This document shows positions 41,584 through 51,721 of a stretch of 64,000 nucleotides of DNA, one piece after another. Within the stretch, counting starts at the first letter, position 1; each line of letters opens with the position of its first letter. Under the pieces are notes generated by a model. It was given only the letters and a program-made list of their open reading frames with translations. It was not told where the DNA came from and did no database searches. A program made the translations under genes and the position numbers. Source of the DNA: Eubacteriales bacterium (lineage in GTDB: Bacteria; Bacillota; Clostridia; Lachnospirales; Lachnospiraceae); the NCBI GenBank assembly GCA_030524545.1, contig JAUNGM010000005.1, positions 1-64,000 of the forward strand. The letters run 5' to 3'.

Positions 41584-43656
41584 GTGTTCTTTATGGTATT
41601 CATACATATGAAGCTCATGGAGCGCCCTGGTAGCTGCAATGTACCGGGCCTGCTCTGCCAGAGGGGTCGTGTCCTCTTTTGGGAAGAGGGAAAATACCTG
41701 GTCAAACTCCAGACCTTTTGCCAGATAAAAGGTAGTCACGGTCAGCCCCTTACGGAAATTGGAGCTGTTGCGGTCCAGATAGGTAAGCTGCTGTTCCGTA
41801 TCAAATCCATTTCTCTGCATTTCTTCCTGTAAAAACGTGTATGCAGCCAGTGCTTCTGCTTCCGTGCGCAGGATGACTGCCGCAGTTTCAAAGGCATCCT
41901 CACCGATCTCCAGATACTTCACCGCATCTTCCAGGGCTTTACCCATGGACGGATACTCCTGTTCCGAAACCGGCTTTCCGTGGCGCTCAAACAGCTCCAT
42001 GCCGGTGATTCCTGCAAGACGGTTGGCATATTCGGCAATCTCCACAGTATTGCGGTAGCTTTTATTCATTACGACTCTGCAGATGTCCCTTCCAAAAATC
42101 CCCGGAAGAAAGGTACATACATCATGGGCCTTCTCATCCATCGTCTGGGCCTTATCGCCCAGGATGGTCATCCTGCATGGAAACATCTTCTTCAGGATCA
42201 GATACTGCAGTCTGGAATAGTCCTGCATCTCGTCTACCACCAGATGCTTGATATGGCTGTCCTCTTTTTGTTTCAGGAGGCTGTATTTCATATAAAGCAC
42301 CGGATAGACATCCTCATAGCGAAGCTTCCTCTTCTCAAAGGAGACTCTCGGAAGTGCAGGATAGCCTTCACGCTTCAGAAAATGGCTGTAGAGTACATAG
42401 AGATCTCTCGTTTCATACATTTTCATGAATTTCTCCATGACCACATCCCGTTCTTCCTCCGGCAGGTCGCCGCCACGGAGGGTCTCCACTTCATCAATAA
42501 AATATTCTGCCACAGCTTCCATTCTGGAAAGCAGCGGAATATCCGTAAATTTAAAATAAAACAGCTCGATGATTTCTTTCTCAGTCTTGCAGAATCCCCT
42601 GTATTCCACATCCTGAAAACGCATCAGCTCATCTTCCATTTCCAGGAAGAATCGTTCCATGCTGTTTAAAAACTCCGCAGACTGCTTCTCCTGATAAAGA
42701 TTGCGTCTGCCCGGATGGGCAAGCGTCCTCTCAATCTGGTCATAGCGGTCTTCACAGTCAGGCACCACATCCTTCAATTCCCTATATGCATACAGGTCAA
42801 AGCTCATTTCCCGGATATTTTCTTCCCCCAGTTCCGGAAGGATATGGGAAATATAGTCCGCAAAGACACTGTTCGGGGACAGGATCAGAATATTGGAGGA
42901 CTTCAGATTCTTCCTGTCATGATAGAGGAGATAGGCGATCCTGTGCAGGGCTATGGAAGTCTTGCCGCTTCCTGCCGCACCCTGAATGACCAGAATCCTG
43001 TCTTTGGTGTTCCGGATGATGGCATTCTGTTCCTTCTGGATGGTACGGATGATGCTTTTCAGCTGTACCTCTCCATTGCTGCCTAACTCACTTTTCAGAA
43101 TTTCATCGTCAATCTTAATGTCGCTCTCAAATTCATAGAGCATTTTTCCGCCGCGGATCTTATACTGCCATTTGGAAGTAATCTCTCCTGTGATTTCTCC
43201 TGCAGGAGCCGTATAGGATGCCGGACCCTTATCGTAGTCATAAAAAAGTCCGCTGATGGGTGCACGCCAGTCATAGACTAAGGGAATGCCGCCTGTTTTT
43301 TCTGCAAAGTTGCCGATGCCGATATAAAAGGATTCCGGTTCCTCCTCATCTTCAAAGCAGAAATCCACTCTTCCGAAAAACGGGGAATCCAGCATCTTTC
43401 GGAAGCGGTGGCGGCGCTGCATTTCTTCCTGGTTGGCATTTACCTGATGGAGGAGCGCCTGCTGGTTATCAAAGTTTTCGTATCCATACTGATCCATTTC
43501 GGTATAGTTTTCCCAGTAGTATTCATGCATACTCTCGATTTCTTTCTGTCCCTCTGCAATGGACTCCTCGATTTCTGCGATTCTTCTGTGAAGGCTCGCA
43601 AGGACCCGTTCCAGATACTTCCTGCTCTCTGTCATTGGGGTTAATCCCTCACTCAT
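41569..43656 (-). CDS. helD: HelD-like RNA polymerase-associated helicase
   Basis: 695 residues. N-terminal coiled coil (1-85), then the HelD-specific domain ([19 protein letters not shown]), helicase Walker A GAAGSGKT (226-233) in [20 protein letters not shown], and the C-terminal helicase half with GDKAQTMD and [12 protein letters not shown]. HelD recycles stalled RNA polymerase off DNA, using ATP. The ATG at 43656 overlaps the YbjQ stop as ATGA; a second ATG seven codons in is possible. Confidence 0.9.
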   Translation of the reverse strand: MSEGLTPMTESRKYLERVLASLHRRIAEIEESIAEGQKEIESMHEYYWENYTEMDQYGYENFDNQQALLHQVNANQEEMQRRHRFRKMLDSPFFGRVDFCFEDEEEPESFYIGIGNFAEKTGGIPLVYDWRAPISGLFYDYDKGPASYTAPAGEITGEITSKWQYKIRGGKMLYEFESDIKIDDEILKSELGSNGEVQLKSIIRTIQKEQNAIIRNTKDRILVIQGAAGSGKTSIALHRIAYLLYHDRKNLKSSNILILSPNSVFADYISHILPELGEENIREMSFDLYAYRELKDVVPDCEDRYDQIERTLAHPGRRNLYQEKQSAEFLNSMERFFLEMEDELMRFQDVEYRGFCKTEKEIIELFYFKFTDIPLLSRMEAVAEYFIDEVETLRGGDLPEEERDVVMEKFMKMYETRDLYVLYSHFLKREGYPALPRVSFEKRKLRYEDVYPVLYMKYSLLKQKEDSHIKHLVVDEMQDYSRLQYLILKKMFPCRMTILGDKAQTMDEKAHDVCTFLPGIFGRDICRVVMNKSYRNTVEIAEYANRLAGITGMELFERHGKPVSEQEYPSMGKALEDAVKYLEIGEDAFETAAVILRTEAEALAAYTFLQEEMQRNGFDTEQQLTYLDRNSSNFRKGLTVTTFYLAKGLEFDQVFSLFPKEDTTPLAEQARYIAATRALHELHMYEYHKEHKKSR

Positions 43657-43973
43657 GCCACAACAACTGCCGTTCCGCTGGCGGTCACCATCAGCATTCC
43701 ATTGTCTGCACCAAGCACCTCGTAATCAATATCTACACCGATCACCGCATTAGCTCCGCGCTCTGCTGCTCTCTGCTCCAGCTCCCGAAGTGCAGCGTCC
43801 CTTGCGGACATCAGCTCCTGCTCATAAGTGGCAGACCTTCCGCCGAAGAAGTTGCGCATGCCTGCTGCAATATCTTTCAGTGCATTTACGCCGGAGATAA
43901 CTTCTCCGAATACGATGCCTTTATATTCCTGTACGGTTTTTCCTTCAATATTGTTGGTTGTTGTAATGATCAT
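43653..43973 (-). CDS. YbjQ-family (DUF74) protein
   Basis: 106 residues from the ATG at 43973 (AAGGAGG eight bases upstream); an ATG six codons earlier lacks a site. Begins [26 protein letters not shown], the family start, and ends [12 protein letters not shown] with [13 protein letters not shown]. Annotated in databases as putative heavy-metal-binding on structural grounds; the role is not known. It starts the unit with helD. Confidence 0.9.
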   Translation of the reverse strand: MIITTTNNIEGKTVQEYKGIVFGEVISGVNALKDIAAGMRNFFGGRSATYEQELMSARDAALRELEQRAAERGANAVIGVDIDYEVLGADNGMLMVTASGTAVVVA

Positions 43974-44102
43974 AGGGACTGCCTCCTTCAAAAAATTCTT
44001 CCTTTATACACATTCCGTTACGCATCCGGCGCAGCAAATAACTTCTCTCCGCCAGGGTATTTTTTATTATACCCCATCTCGGCCGAAAAGTATAGAAAGA
44101 AT

Positions 44103-44153
44103 GTAACTATTCAGCAGGATGGCTCGTAACTGTGAAGGTACTGAACAGTTACG
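44103..44153. repeat. Inverted and direct GTAACT repeats
   Basis: CGTAACTGT (44125-44133) and its complement ACAGTTACG (44145-44153) form a 9-bp stem; a third partial copy GTAACTATTCAG lies at 44103-44114. No T-run. The stretch lies between the GH31 stop and the YbjQ promoter region (TATAAT near 44070, minus strand, with no good -35). Confidence 0.6.
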
Positions 44154-44171
44154 AAAGAATATGCAAAGAAC

Positions 44172-46565
44172 CTACCACCGGATGATCTCCACCGTATATT
44201 CCAGTTCTTCCATGCCCGGATAGCTGCCTTTTCTTTCGCCGCCTGTCAGTTTCTGTTCCCGGTCATTCCAGGTGAATTCCGTTACTGCAAAGGCACCCTG
44301 TTCAAATGCGTAGTTATTTCCTTCATCCTCATACAGTTTAAAATAAGCATCCGCACCCGGATATACCAGAAGCTTCAGCGGTTTTTCCGGTTTCTGGGAT
44401 GCGTACTGAAGTCCCTCTGCCACAGGCAGGATCGTTCCTGCTTTTACGAAAACGGGCATCCGGTCAATTGGAGCATCCACAGTCACATACCGTCCGCCCT
44501 CATAGCAGGTGTTTGTCCAGTAATCATACCATTTGCAGCCTGCAGGAAGATAGCAGTTCCAGGTTTTTTCTCTGTCAAGTACCCGGCTGTCTGCTTCATA
44601 ATACATAGGCTCTGTCACAGGGCAGATCAGAAGGGATGGGCCGAACATGAACTCATCTCCGATGCCCTGCGCTGTTTTGTCCTCCGGAAAATCAAAGAGA
44701 AGGCTGCGCATGATGGTGCTGTCCTCAAAATGTACGGCTGCTGCCAGGGAATAGATGTACGGCATCAGATGATAACGCAGCTTGATAAATTTCTCAATGG
44801 CATCATAGAACATGGTTCCTTTTTCTCCGAAATTCCAGATTTCCCTGGGCGTATCGGTTCCATGGGAACGGAACATGGGAAGAAATGCCCCCATCTCCAG
44901 CCAGCGTGTATAAAGCTCGCAGTATCCTTTGTCACGGATGCCTTCTTCATAGCCGCCCTGCCAGAACCACTTCGGTGTCGGATCCGTATTGCAGCCGCAG
45001 CCGCGGTTCTGCCATTTTTCCCGGACAGTAAAGAACGCACCAATGTCCAGGGTCCAGTAGGGATAACCGCTCATGCACATATTCAGGCCCTCTGCGATCT
45101 GGATCCTGAAATTCTCCCAGGTGGCACAGGTATCGCCTGACCACAGCATCGCACTGTATTTCTGCCCGGACGCATAGCCGGAACGGGTCAGGTTCAGGAC
45201 ACGCATGTCTTCCCGGTCTCTGCGCTGGTTCTCATAAATACCTTTGGCATGCATCAGGGCAAAGGCATTTGCTTCGGCAGCATCCAGATATTTTTTATGC
45301 TCGTTCCCAACGAGAACATATCGTTCCCAGGGTTCCCGTTTTACCTCTCCTCCCCAGTCCGGGCCGGAGAAGGGTTCCGTGGAGTCGCACCACCAGGAAT
45401 CAAAACCGCCGTCAAACAGCTCTGCTTTCGCCTGCTTCCAGTAAATCTCCCTTGCCTTTTCATCAAAGGCATTATAGGTGGAATAATCATTCAGCATATA
45501 TCCTGCGCCAAACAATTCCGTGTGGTTTTCACATCCGGTATTCATATTCGGCCATACGGAAACCATGGTATGGGCATTCATGGCATGGATTTCGTCCATG
45601 CAGGCTTTCAGATTGCCGTAGCGGGTTTTATCCACGATCTTGTTGCCCCATTTTCCCGGTTCCCAGGTGTTCCAGTCCTGTACCACACAATCCAGAGGTA
45701 CCTGAATTTCCCGGTAATGCTTTACAATGTCTACCAGCTCCTGATCGGTATAATACTGCTCCTTGGACTGTACATAGCCATAAGCCCATTTGGGAAGCAT
45801 CTGGGCTTTGCCTGTAAGGTAACGGTAATCCCTGACGATTCCGTCCATAGTGTTTCCGCCAAGAAAATAATAATCAATCTGGTCCACCGTATCCAGAAAC
45901 AGATAGGAACGGCTTCCTTCGTCATTAAAGGTCATCAGGGAACAGCAGTCTGCCAGGATGCCGTAGCCTTCGGAGGATACAAACATAGGCATAGGAATGC
46001 GCATGTTATGCTGGTAGAGATACTGGTTATGTCCTCTGTAGTTGTAAATCCCCTCTTCCGCCTGGCCAAGGCCGTAGATTCCTTCTCCTTCCTTCCACTG
46101 ATAAAACAGTCTCGCACGATAGGCCTTTCTGTCTGCCACTTCCTTGAGATTCTGAATAAAGTTACGCTCGCCGTCTACGGTCTTCACACGTTTGATAATG
46201 GGTTCTTCATCACCTGTGGAATAATGGATGACGTCGATTTCTGTCAGGTCACGGCCTTTTTCCACAAGCCACTCGCTTCCGTCCGGACGCAGCCAGGTGA
46301 ATTCCCCGTTTTGTAGGTTGATGCGCACCTGGACTTTTGCTGTTTTTAACAGGATGGCGCCCTCCTGCTCCTCAGCCTGAAATTCTACAGGCGCATGTTC
46401 CTTTTTTTCGATGATCAGAGAATCCGGCTGTTCACAGATTTCTTTCTTTGAGATGATGCAGCGGACGATTTCTTCTGTGATCGGAATCAGGCGGTAATGC
46501 AATTGCCCGAGCTGCAGTTCGATTCCTTTGTGATCCATTTTCATGTTCCCCATAGCTTCTGCCAT
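44172..46565 (-). CDS. GH31-family alpha-glycosidase
   Basis: 797 residues from the ATG at 46565 (GGGAGG ten bases upstream); an ATG 24 codons earlier lacks one. No signal peptide, so cytosolic. N-terminal beta-sandwich (to about 240), the TIM barrel with WAYGYVQSKEQY, DCVVQDWNTW and the nucleophile Asp394 in WWCDSTEP, then MFRSHGTD with the acid/base region, and C-terminal beta domains. GH31 includes alpha-glucosidases, alpha-xylosidases and others; the substrate is not clear, though the WCDSTEP loop suggests a branch outside the usual sucrase-isomaltase type. Next to an AraC regulator. Confidence 0.88.
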   Translation of the reverse strand: MAEAMGNMKMDHKGIELQLGQLHYRLIPITEEIVRCIISKKEICEQPDSLIIEKKEHAPVEFQAEEQEGAILLKTAKVQVRINLQNGEFTWLRPDGSEWLVEKGRDLTEIDVIHYSTGDEEPIIKRVKTVDGERNFIQNLKEVADRKAYRARLFYQWKEGEGIYGLGQAEEGIYNYRGHNQYLYQHNMRIPMPMFVSSEGYGILADCCSLMTFNDEGSRSYLFLDTVDQIDYYFLGGNTMDGIVRDYRYLTGKAQMLPKWAYGYVQSKEQYYTDQELVDIVKHYREIQVPLDCVVQDWNTWEPGKWGNKIVDKTRYGNLKACMDEIHAMNAHTMVSVWPNMNTGCENHTELFGAGYMLNDYSTYNAFDEKAREIYWKQAKAELFDGGFDSWWCDSTEPFSGPDWGGEVKREPWERYVLVGNEHKKYLDAAEANAFALMHAKGIYENQRRDREDMRVLNLTRSGYASGQKYSAMLWSGDTCATWENFRIQIAEGLNMCMSGYPYWTLDIGAFFTVREKWQNRGCGCNTDPTPKWFWQGGYEEGIRDKGYCELYTRWLEMGAFLPMFRSHGTDTPREIWNFGEKGTMFYDAIEKFIKLRYHLMPYIYSLAAAVHFEDSTIMRSLLFDFPEDKTAQGIGDEFMFGPSLLICPVTEPMYYEADSRVLDREKTWNCYLPAGCKWYDYWTNTCYEGGRYVTVDAPIDRMPVFVKAGTILPVAEGLQYASQKPEKPLKLLVYPGADAYFKLYEDEGNNYAFEQGAFAVTEFTWNDREQKLTGGERKGSYPGMEELEYTVEIIRW

Positions 46566-46635
46566 TTTCTTTTTACCTCCCAATATACTGCTTCCTGATT
46601 TAATTAAAACGCACAGGAAGAATCCCCCTATGCGC

Positions 46636-46683
46636 AAAAAACCCTGCTGTCAGGTTATCTACATCCTAACATCAGGGTTTTTT
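46636..46683. terminator. Terminator between AraC regulator and GH31 gene
   Basis: AAAAAACCCTG (46636-46646) is fully complementary to CAGGGTTTTTT (46673-46683), with further pairing inside. T-rich ends occur on both strands. It ends the AraC message, so GH31 must have its own promoter in the 70 bases that follow; I do not see a good one. Confidence 0.85.
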
Positions 46684-46703
46684 ACTGTCTATGACAAATC
46701 TTC

Positions 46704-47603
46704 TCAGGAATTTATACTTTTTTCACTTTTTGTGTCCATGGCGCCGGTGTCTTTTTCCCGTGGCGGCCTGCCTACGTGTTTTTTATATAATCGGTAAAAG
46801 TTGGAAATGTTATGGAATCCGCATTCCATCGCAATATCCGTCACGCTGCGGTCCGTATCCCGCAGAAGCTCCCTGGCATGAAAGATCCGGAGCCTTGTCA
46901 CATAATCGCTGAAGCTCACATTCATTACCTTTCGGAAATAAGAAGAAAAATAGTTGGAGCTCATATAGGCTGCCGCAGCCGCATCATCCAGTGCTATCTT
47001 CTCGCAGTAGTGTGCATCAATGTACGCCAGAGCCTGCTCCAGACGCTTCATGGCAGTTTTCTTTTCTTTCAGCATAGCATCGGATTTGCTGTCATCCTGA
47101 TATGCACGGATCAGCATGGTCAGGATCCGCAGAACATTGGCTTTGATCATCAGGGGGTAGCCTTCTCTGCGTTCTTCCCACTCCGATTTGATCTCACGGA
47201 TGCCCTTGCGAATCTCGTGGCTCACAGGCTCCTCGCTGCCGATGCGGTTTTTAAAATTACTTCCCCGCTCCACAAAGGGCTTCAGATATTCATAATCAAA
47301 GAAATTCATCTTCTCTGCAATAAACTCCGGTGCAAACACCATTACGATCAGGTGCATATCCTGTTCCAGGAGGCTCCAGCCATGGGGTTCTACATTATTA
47401 AAAATAATGATATCCCCTTCGGACATGGTATATTCCTGCCCGTTTACAAAGTACCTGCCCCGGCCCTTCCGCACATACGTAATTTCAAAATAGCTGTGCC
47501 AATGGAAGGTATCCGGATGGCTGTTCTCATTATTTAAGATGATTTCTGATATCTGAAAAGGAAAATCCCTGTCAAGAGGGATGGTATCCCGCACTAATTT
47601 CAT
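46704..47603 (-). CDS. AraC-family transcriptional regulator with cupin sensor
   Basis: 299 residues. N-terminal cupin (about 10-120: FHWHSYFEITYVRKGRGRYFVNG), linker, C-terminal AraC double helix-turn-helix (LDDAAAAAYMSSNYFSSYFRK and VTDIAMECGFHNISNFYRLYKK). AraC regulators with a cupin usually bind a sugar and activate nearby genes. Co-oriented with GH31 just downstream. The ribosome site is weak (AAAGGATG, about 12 bases away). Confidence 0.92.
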   Translation of the reverse strand: MKLVRDTIPLDRDFPFQISEIILNNENSHPDTFHWHSYFEITYVRKGRGRYFVNGQEYTMSEGDIIIFNNVEPHGWSLLEQDMHLIVMVFAPEFIAEKMNFFDYEYLKPFVERGSNFKNRIGSEEPVSHEIRKGIREIKSEWEERREGYPLMIKANVLRILTMLIRAYQDDSKSDAMLKEKKTAMKRLEQALAYIDAHYCEKIALDDAAAAAYMSSNYFSSYFRKVMNVSFSDYVTRLRIFHARELLRDTDRSVTDIAMECGFHNISNFYRLYKKHVGRPPREKDTGAMDTKSEKSINS

Positions 47604-47687
47604 GGATCTGCAAACATCCTTTCGGTAGTTTTATCCGCAGCCTGTATCCCTGTATGCCAGGCTTCTTTACGGCCTCTTTTATGCTTT

Positions 47688-49526
47688 TTATGCCCCTGCC
47701 TTATCAAACTGGCTGTTGTAAAGATCCGCATAAAAGCCTTTCCTTGCAAGCAGCTCCTCGTGATTTCCCTGCTCAATGATGTCTCCGTCCTTCATGACAA
47801 GGATCAGATCCGCATCTTTAATGGTAGAAAGCCGATGGGCAATGACAAAGCTGGTTCTGCCCTTCATGAGGTTATCCATGGCCTTCTGGATGCGCACCTC
47901 GGTTCTTGTATCTACGGAGGATGTAGCTTCGTCCAGGATCAGGATCTTGTTATTGGCAAGGATGGCTCTGGCAATGGTCAGAAGCTGCTTCTGTCCCTGG
48001 GAAACATTGCTCGTTTCCTCATCCAGCACCATATCATAACCTCCCGGCTGCTGCATGATAAAGTTGTGGATATGGGCTGCCTTCGCCGCCGCAATCACCT
48101 CTTCATCCGTAGCATCCAGACGTCCGTAACGGATATTTTCCATGATTGTTCCGGAAAACAGCCAGGTATCCTGAAGTACCATGCCGAACATTTCACGAAG
48201 CCGGCTTCTGTTAAAGTCCTTTACATTATGTCCGTCCACCTTAATGGCGCCGCCGTTTACGTCGTAGAAGCGCATCAGCAATTTTACCATCGTGGTCTTT
48301 CCGGCACCGGTCGGACCTACAATGGCAATCTTCTGCCCGTCCTTCACATCAGCGGAAAAATCATGGATAATGATCTTATCCGGGTTATATCCGAACTGTA
48401 CATGTTCAAACTCCACATTGCCGTTTAAATTGGTGATATCCACAGGGTCTGCTGCCTCCTGCTCCTCCTCCGGTTCTTCCAGGAACTCAAATACACGCTC
48501 GGAAGCGGCTGCCGAAGACTGCAGCAGGTTTGTTACCTGGGCAATCTGCTGGATCGGCTGGGTAAAATTCCGGATATACTGGAAAAAGGACTGGATTTCA
48601 CCAACCTCAATGGTTCCTTTGATGGCAAAAATACCGCCAAGGAGCGCTACCATCACATATCCCAGGTTTCCCACAAACTGCATGACAGGCATCATTATAC
48701 CAGAAAAGAACTGAGATTTCCATGCAGATTCATAAAGCTTTTGGTTATCTTTTTCAAATTCTTCTACTACGTCATTTTCTTTATTGAATACTCTGACTAC
48801 ATTGTGGCCGCCGAAATTCTCCTCAATCTGACCGTTGACCTCGCCCAGATATTTCTGCTGGTCCCGGAAATATTTCTGGGAATGCTTCATAACGATATTG
48901 ATGATCGTCATGGACAGGGGCAGGATCAAAAGTGCTACCAGAGTCATCCATACATTGATCGAAAGCATCATCACAAGGACACCGATCAGGGTCGTCACAG
49001 AGGTGATGAGCTGCGTCATACTCTGGTTCAGGCTCATCTGCAGGGTATCTACGTCATTTGTCACACGGGAAAGAATTTCTCCGTTTGTCCTGCTCTCAAA
49101 GTAGTTCAGCGGAAGCCTGTTGATCTTTTGGGAAATATCTTTTCTCAGACTGTAGGTAACGTCATTGGAAATTCCTGTCATGATGATTCCCTGGATAAAG
49201 GAAAAACAGGCACTGCACACATACAGGGACATGGTCCAGAGCAGGATCTGCCCGATACGCCCGAAATCAATCCCGCCTGTGCCGTTTACCTTTGCGATCA
49301 GTCCGTTAAACAGCTCTGTCGTAGCTTTTCCCAGGATCTTAGGTCCCACAATATTGAAGATGGTACCTGCTACTGCAAAAAGGAACATCAGCACAAAACG
49401 GAATTTATATCGTCCCATATACCGGAACAGTTTTTTCATTGCGCCTTTGAAGTCCTTGGCTTTTTCGCCGGGCCGCATGCCGCGGCCGTGTCCGCCCATA
49501 GGGCCTCTTCTTCTCTGCTCACTCAT
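47688..49526 (-). CDS. ABC exporter subunit (consensus ATP site half)
   Basis: 612 residues. Six membrane helices (about 35-330), then the ATPase domain: Walker A VGPTGAGKTT, Walker B ILILDEATSSVD with catalytic Glu, but a degenerate signature VSQGQKQL. N-terminus is Gly/Arg/basic. Heterodimeric multidrug exporters (BmrCD, TM287/288 type) have such asymmetric pairs. The start overlaps the stop of the partner as ATGA. Confidence 0.93.
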   Translation of the reverse strand: MSEQRRRGPMGGHGRGMRPGEKAKDFKGAMKKLFRYMGRYKFRFVLMFLFAVAGTIFNIVGPKILGKATTELFNGLIAKVNGTGGIDFGRIGQILLWTMSLYVCSACFSFIQGIIMTGISNDVTYSLRKDISQKINRLPLNYFESRTNGEILSRVTNDVDTLQMSLNQSMTQLITSVTTLIGVLVMMLSINVWMTLVALLILPLSMTIINIVMKHSQKYFRDQQKYLGEVNGQIEENFGGHNVVRVFNKENDVVEEFEKDNQKLYESAWKSQFFSGIMMPVMQFVGNLGYVMVALLGGIFAIKGTIEVGEIQSFFQYIRNFTQPIQQIAQVTNLLQSSAAASERVFEFLEEPEEEQEAADPVDITNLNGNVEFEHVQFGYNPDKIIIHDFSADVKDGQKIAIVGPTGAGKTTMVKLLMRFYDVNGGAIKVDGHNVKDFNRSRLREMFGMVLQDTWLFSGTIMENIRYGRLDATDEEVIAAAKAAHIHNFIMQQPGGYDMVLDEETSNVSQGQKQLLTIARAILANNKILILDEATSSVDTRTEVRIQKAMDNLMKGRTSFVIAHRLSTIKDADLILVMKDGDIIEQGNHEELLARKGFYADLYNSQFDKAGA

Positions 49527-51679
49527 GCCAATTCCTCCTCTGATAACTGTGACATTGCAATCTGACGGTAGACCTCGCAGTTTTGCATCAGTTCCTTATG
49601 GGTTCCGATGCCTGCCATATGTCCGTCATCCAGAACAATGATCTGGTCTGCATTTAAAATGGTACTGATTCTCTGGGCAACGATAATGGTCGTCGCCTCT
49701 TTGGTATGCTCTTTCAGGGCTTTGCGGAGCCGGCTGTCCGTCTTGAAATCCAGTGCGGAAAAGCTGTCATCGAAAATAAAGATCTCCGGATCTTTCGCAA
49801 TGGCTCTGGCAATGGAGAGACGCTGCTTCTGTCCGCCTGAGACGTTCGTTCCGCCCTGAGCGATTGGAGAATGGTAAGCCGCTTGTTTTCCTTCAATAAA
49901 CTCTGCCGCCTGGGCAACGGCTGCTGCCTCCTTTACCCGAGCCTCGCTGATATCTGTCTTTCCGTACCGGATATTGGAATCAATGGTACCGGAGAAGAGA
50001 ACGCCTTTCTGGGGTACATAGCCCAGCAGGTCACGCAGTTCCTTCTGCGTCATATCCCTGACATCCACGCCGTCCACACGGACAGATCCTTTTGTCACAT
50101 CATAAAATCTGGGGATCAGATTTACCAGGGTACTCTTGCCGCTTCCGGTACTTCCGATGACCGCCACCGTTTCCCCTTTCTTTGCTTTAAAGGAAATATC
50201 CGTCAGGACATTTTCTCCTGCATCCGGATAGGCAAAGGATACATGATCAAATTCTACACAGCCCTTCTGTTCCTTCACCGGATGAACCGGATCTTCCGGA
50301 TCCTCAATACTTACCTCGGTCTCCAGAATTTCAATAATACGCAATGCCGCCACATTGGCTCTCGGAAGCATAATGGACATGGCTGTGATCATCAGGAAGG
50401 ACATGATGATCTGCATGGCATACTGAATGAATGCCATAACATTTCCCACCTGCATGGTTCCGCTGTCTACCGCATGGGCACCGGAATAGATGATCAGTAC
50501 GGAGATTCCGTTCATAATCAGCATCATGACCGGCATCATAAATGTCATGCAGCGATTGACAAACAGGTTTGTTTTCGTTAAATCCAGATTGGCCTTTTCA
50601 AACCGCTCTTCCTCATGTTTCTCACGGCTGAATGCACGGATGACCGGAATTCCCGTAAGAATTTCCCTGGTTACCAGGTTCAGGCGGTCGATCAGGGTCT
50701 GCAGCTTTGTAAATTTCGGCATTGCTACCTTAAATAGTACAAATATCACCATGAGGATCAGCACAACTGCCACTGCAAGAATCCAGGTCATGGAGGAATC
50801 CGTCTGAAGCACCCTTATGACACCGCCGATTCCAAGGATCGGGGCATAAAGAACGATCCGGAACATCATAGCCATAACCTGCTGCACCTGCTGCACATCA
50901 TTGGTGCTTCTGGTAATCAGGGAAGCAGTGGAAAATTTATGATACTCCCTGCTGGAAAAGCCCATGACCTTACGGTAGATGCTGCTTCGCAGATCATGTC
51001 CGAGACCTGCCGCCACTCTTGCGGAAAGAAAGGTCACACTCACTGCCGCAGCCATAATCACGAACGCCATAAGGATCATGCGGATTCCGGCGGTTCTGAT
51101 ATAATTCATCTGAATAGCATCCACATCCTCTCCCATGGCTTCGTACTCTGCCCGCACAAAGGATACCGCAGCCTGGGTCAGAATGGATTCCGGCATGTCG
51201 GACAGCTTCTCCTCCATAGCTTCCAGCATTCCAATGCGTGCTTCCTTTGGCATCTGCGCCATGACCTCCATGGGATCTGCCCCTTCCGGGATTCCCATCT
51301 GTGCAAGGATTTCCTGCCCGTCACCGCTGGTAAGCCCGTATACCATCATCATCGGTTTACAGAATGCATTGTTCAGTTCTTCTCTTGCCGTGCCGGAAAT
51401 CTCTTCCTTCAGAACATAGATGTCTCCGTCCAGCATGTAGGAATCTGCCACGTTCTCTGCTATCTCCGTATCCATAAACAATTGCAGGCTTTCCATTGTG
51501 GACCGCCTGATTTTTTGGGGTACACCGTCCTCGATTCCCCGCTGCTGGATTCCCACATTGATGATTTTTGATGTGTAATCCGGAAGGGATAAGTCACAGT
51601 AGGCCTGAAGAAACAGCAGGCCTACGATAAGGACAATGTATCCTGCTGACTTTTTCAGGTATTTCATCAGTTTGATCAT
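49523..51679 (-). CDS. ABC exporter subunit (degenerate ATP site half)
   Basis: 718 residues from the ATG at 51679 (GAAGGACG upstream); a start 12 codons earlier has no ribosome site. Six membrane helices with a long extracellular insert between helices 1 and 2 (about 60-175, charged, contains GIPEGADPMEVMAQMP), then ATPase: Walker A VIGSTGSGKST, normal signature SGGQKQRLSIARA, but Walker B is FIFDDSFSALD with Ser in place of the catalytic Glu. Together with its partner this leaves one working ATP site. Controlled by the MarR gene just upstream. Confidence 0.93.
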   Translation of the reverse strand: MIKLMKYLKKSAGYIVLIVGLLFLQAYCDLSLPDYTSKIINVGIQQRGIEDGVPQKIRRSTMESLQLFMDTEIAENVADSYMLDGDIYVLKEEISGTAREELNNAFCKPMMMVYGLTSGDGQEILAQMGIPEGADPMEVMAQMPKEARIGMLEAMEEKLSDMPESILTQAAVSFVRAEYEAMGEDVDAIQMNYIRTAGIRMILMAFVIMAAAVSVTFLSARVAAGLGHDLRSSIYRKVMGFSSREYHKFSTASLITRSTNDVQQVQQVMAMMFRIVLYAPILGIGGVIRVLQTDSSMTWILAVAVVLILMVIFVLFKVAMPKFTKLQTLIDRLNLVTREILTGIPVIRAFSREKHEEERFEKANLDLTKTNLFVNRCMTFMMPVMMLIMNGISVLIIYSGAHAVDSGTMQVGNVMAFIQYAMQIIMSFLMITAMSIMLPRANVAALRIIEILETEVSIEDPEDPVHPVKEQKGCVEFDHVSFAYPDAGENVLTDISFKAKKGETVAVIGSTGSGKSTLVNLIPRFYDVTKGSVRVDGVDVRDMTQKELRDLLGYVPQKGVLFSGTIDSNIRYGKTDISEARVKEAAAVAQAAEFIEGKQAAYHSPIAQGGTNVSGGQKQRLSIARAIAKDPEIFIFDDSFSALDFKTDSRLRKALKEHTKEATTIIVAQRISTILNADQIIVLDDGHMAGIGTHKELMQNCEVYRQIAMSQLSEEELA

Positions 51680-51721
51680 TGTTTTCGTCCTTCTTTCTGT
51701 CTGATTCACTGTCATGAATGT

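Noticed and set aside
49523-51715. Start at 51715 for the exporter subunit
   Set aside because: No ribosome site; ATG 51679 has GAAGGACG and gives the usual N-terminus.
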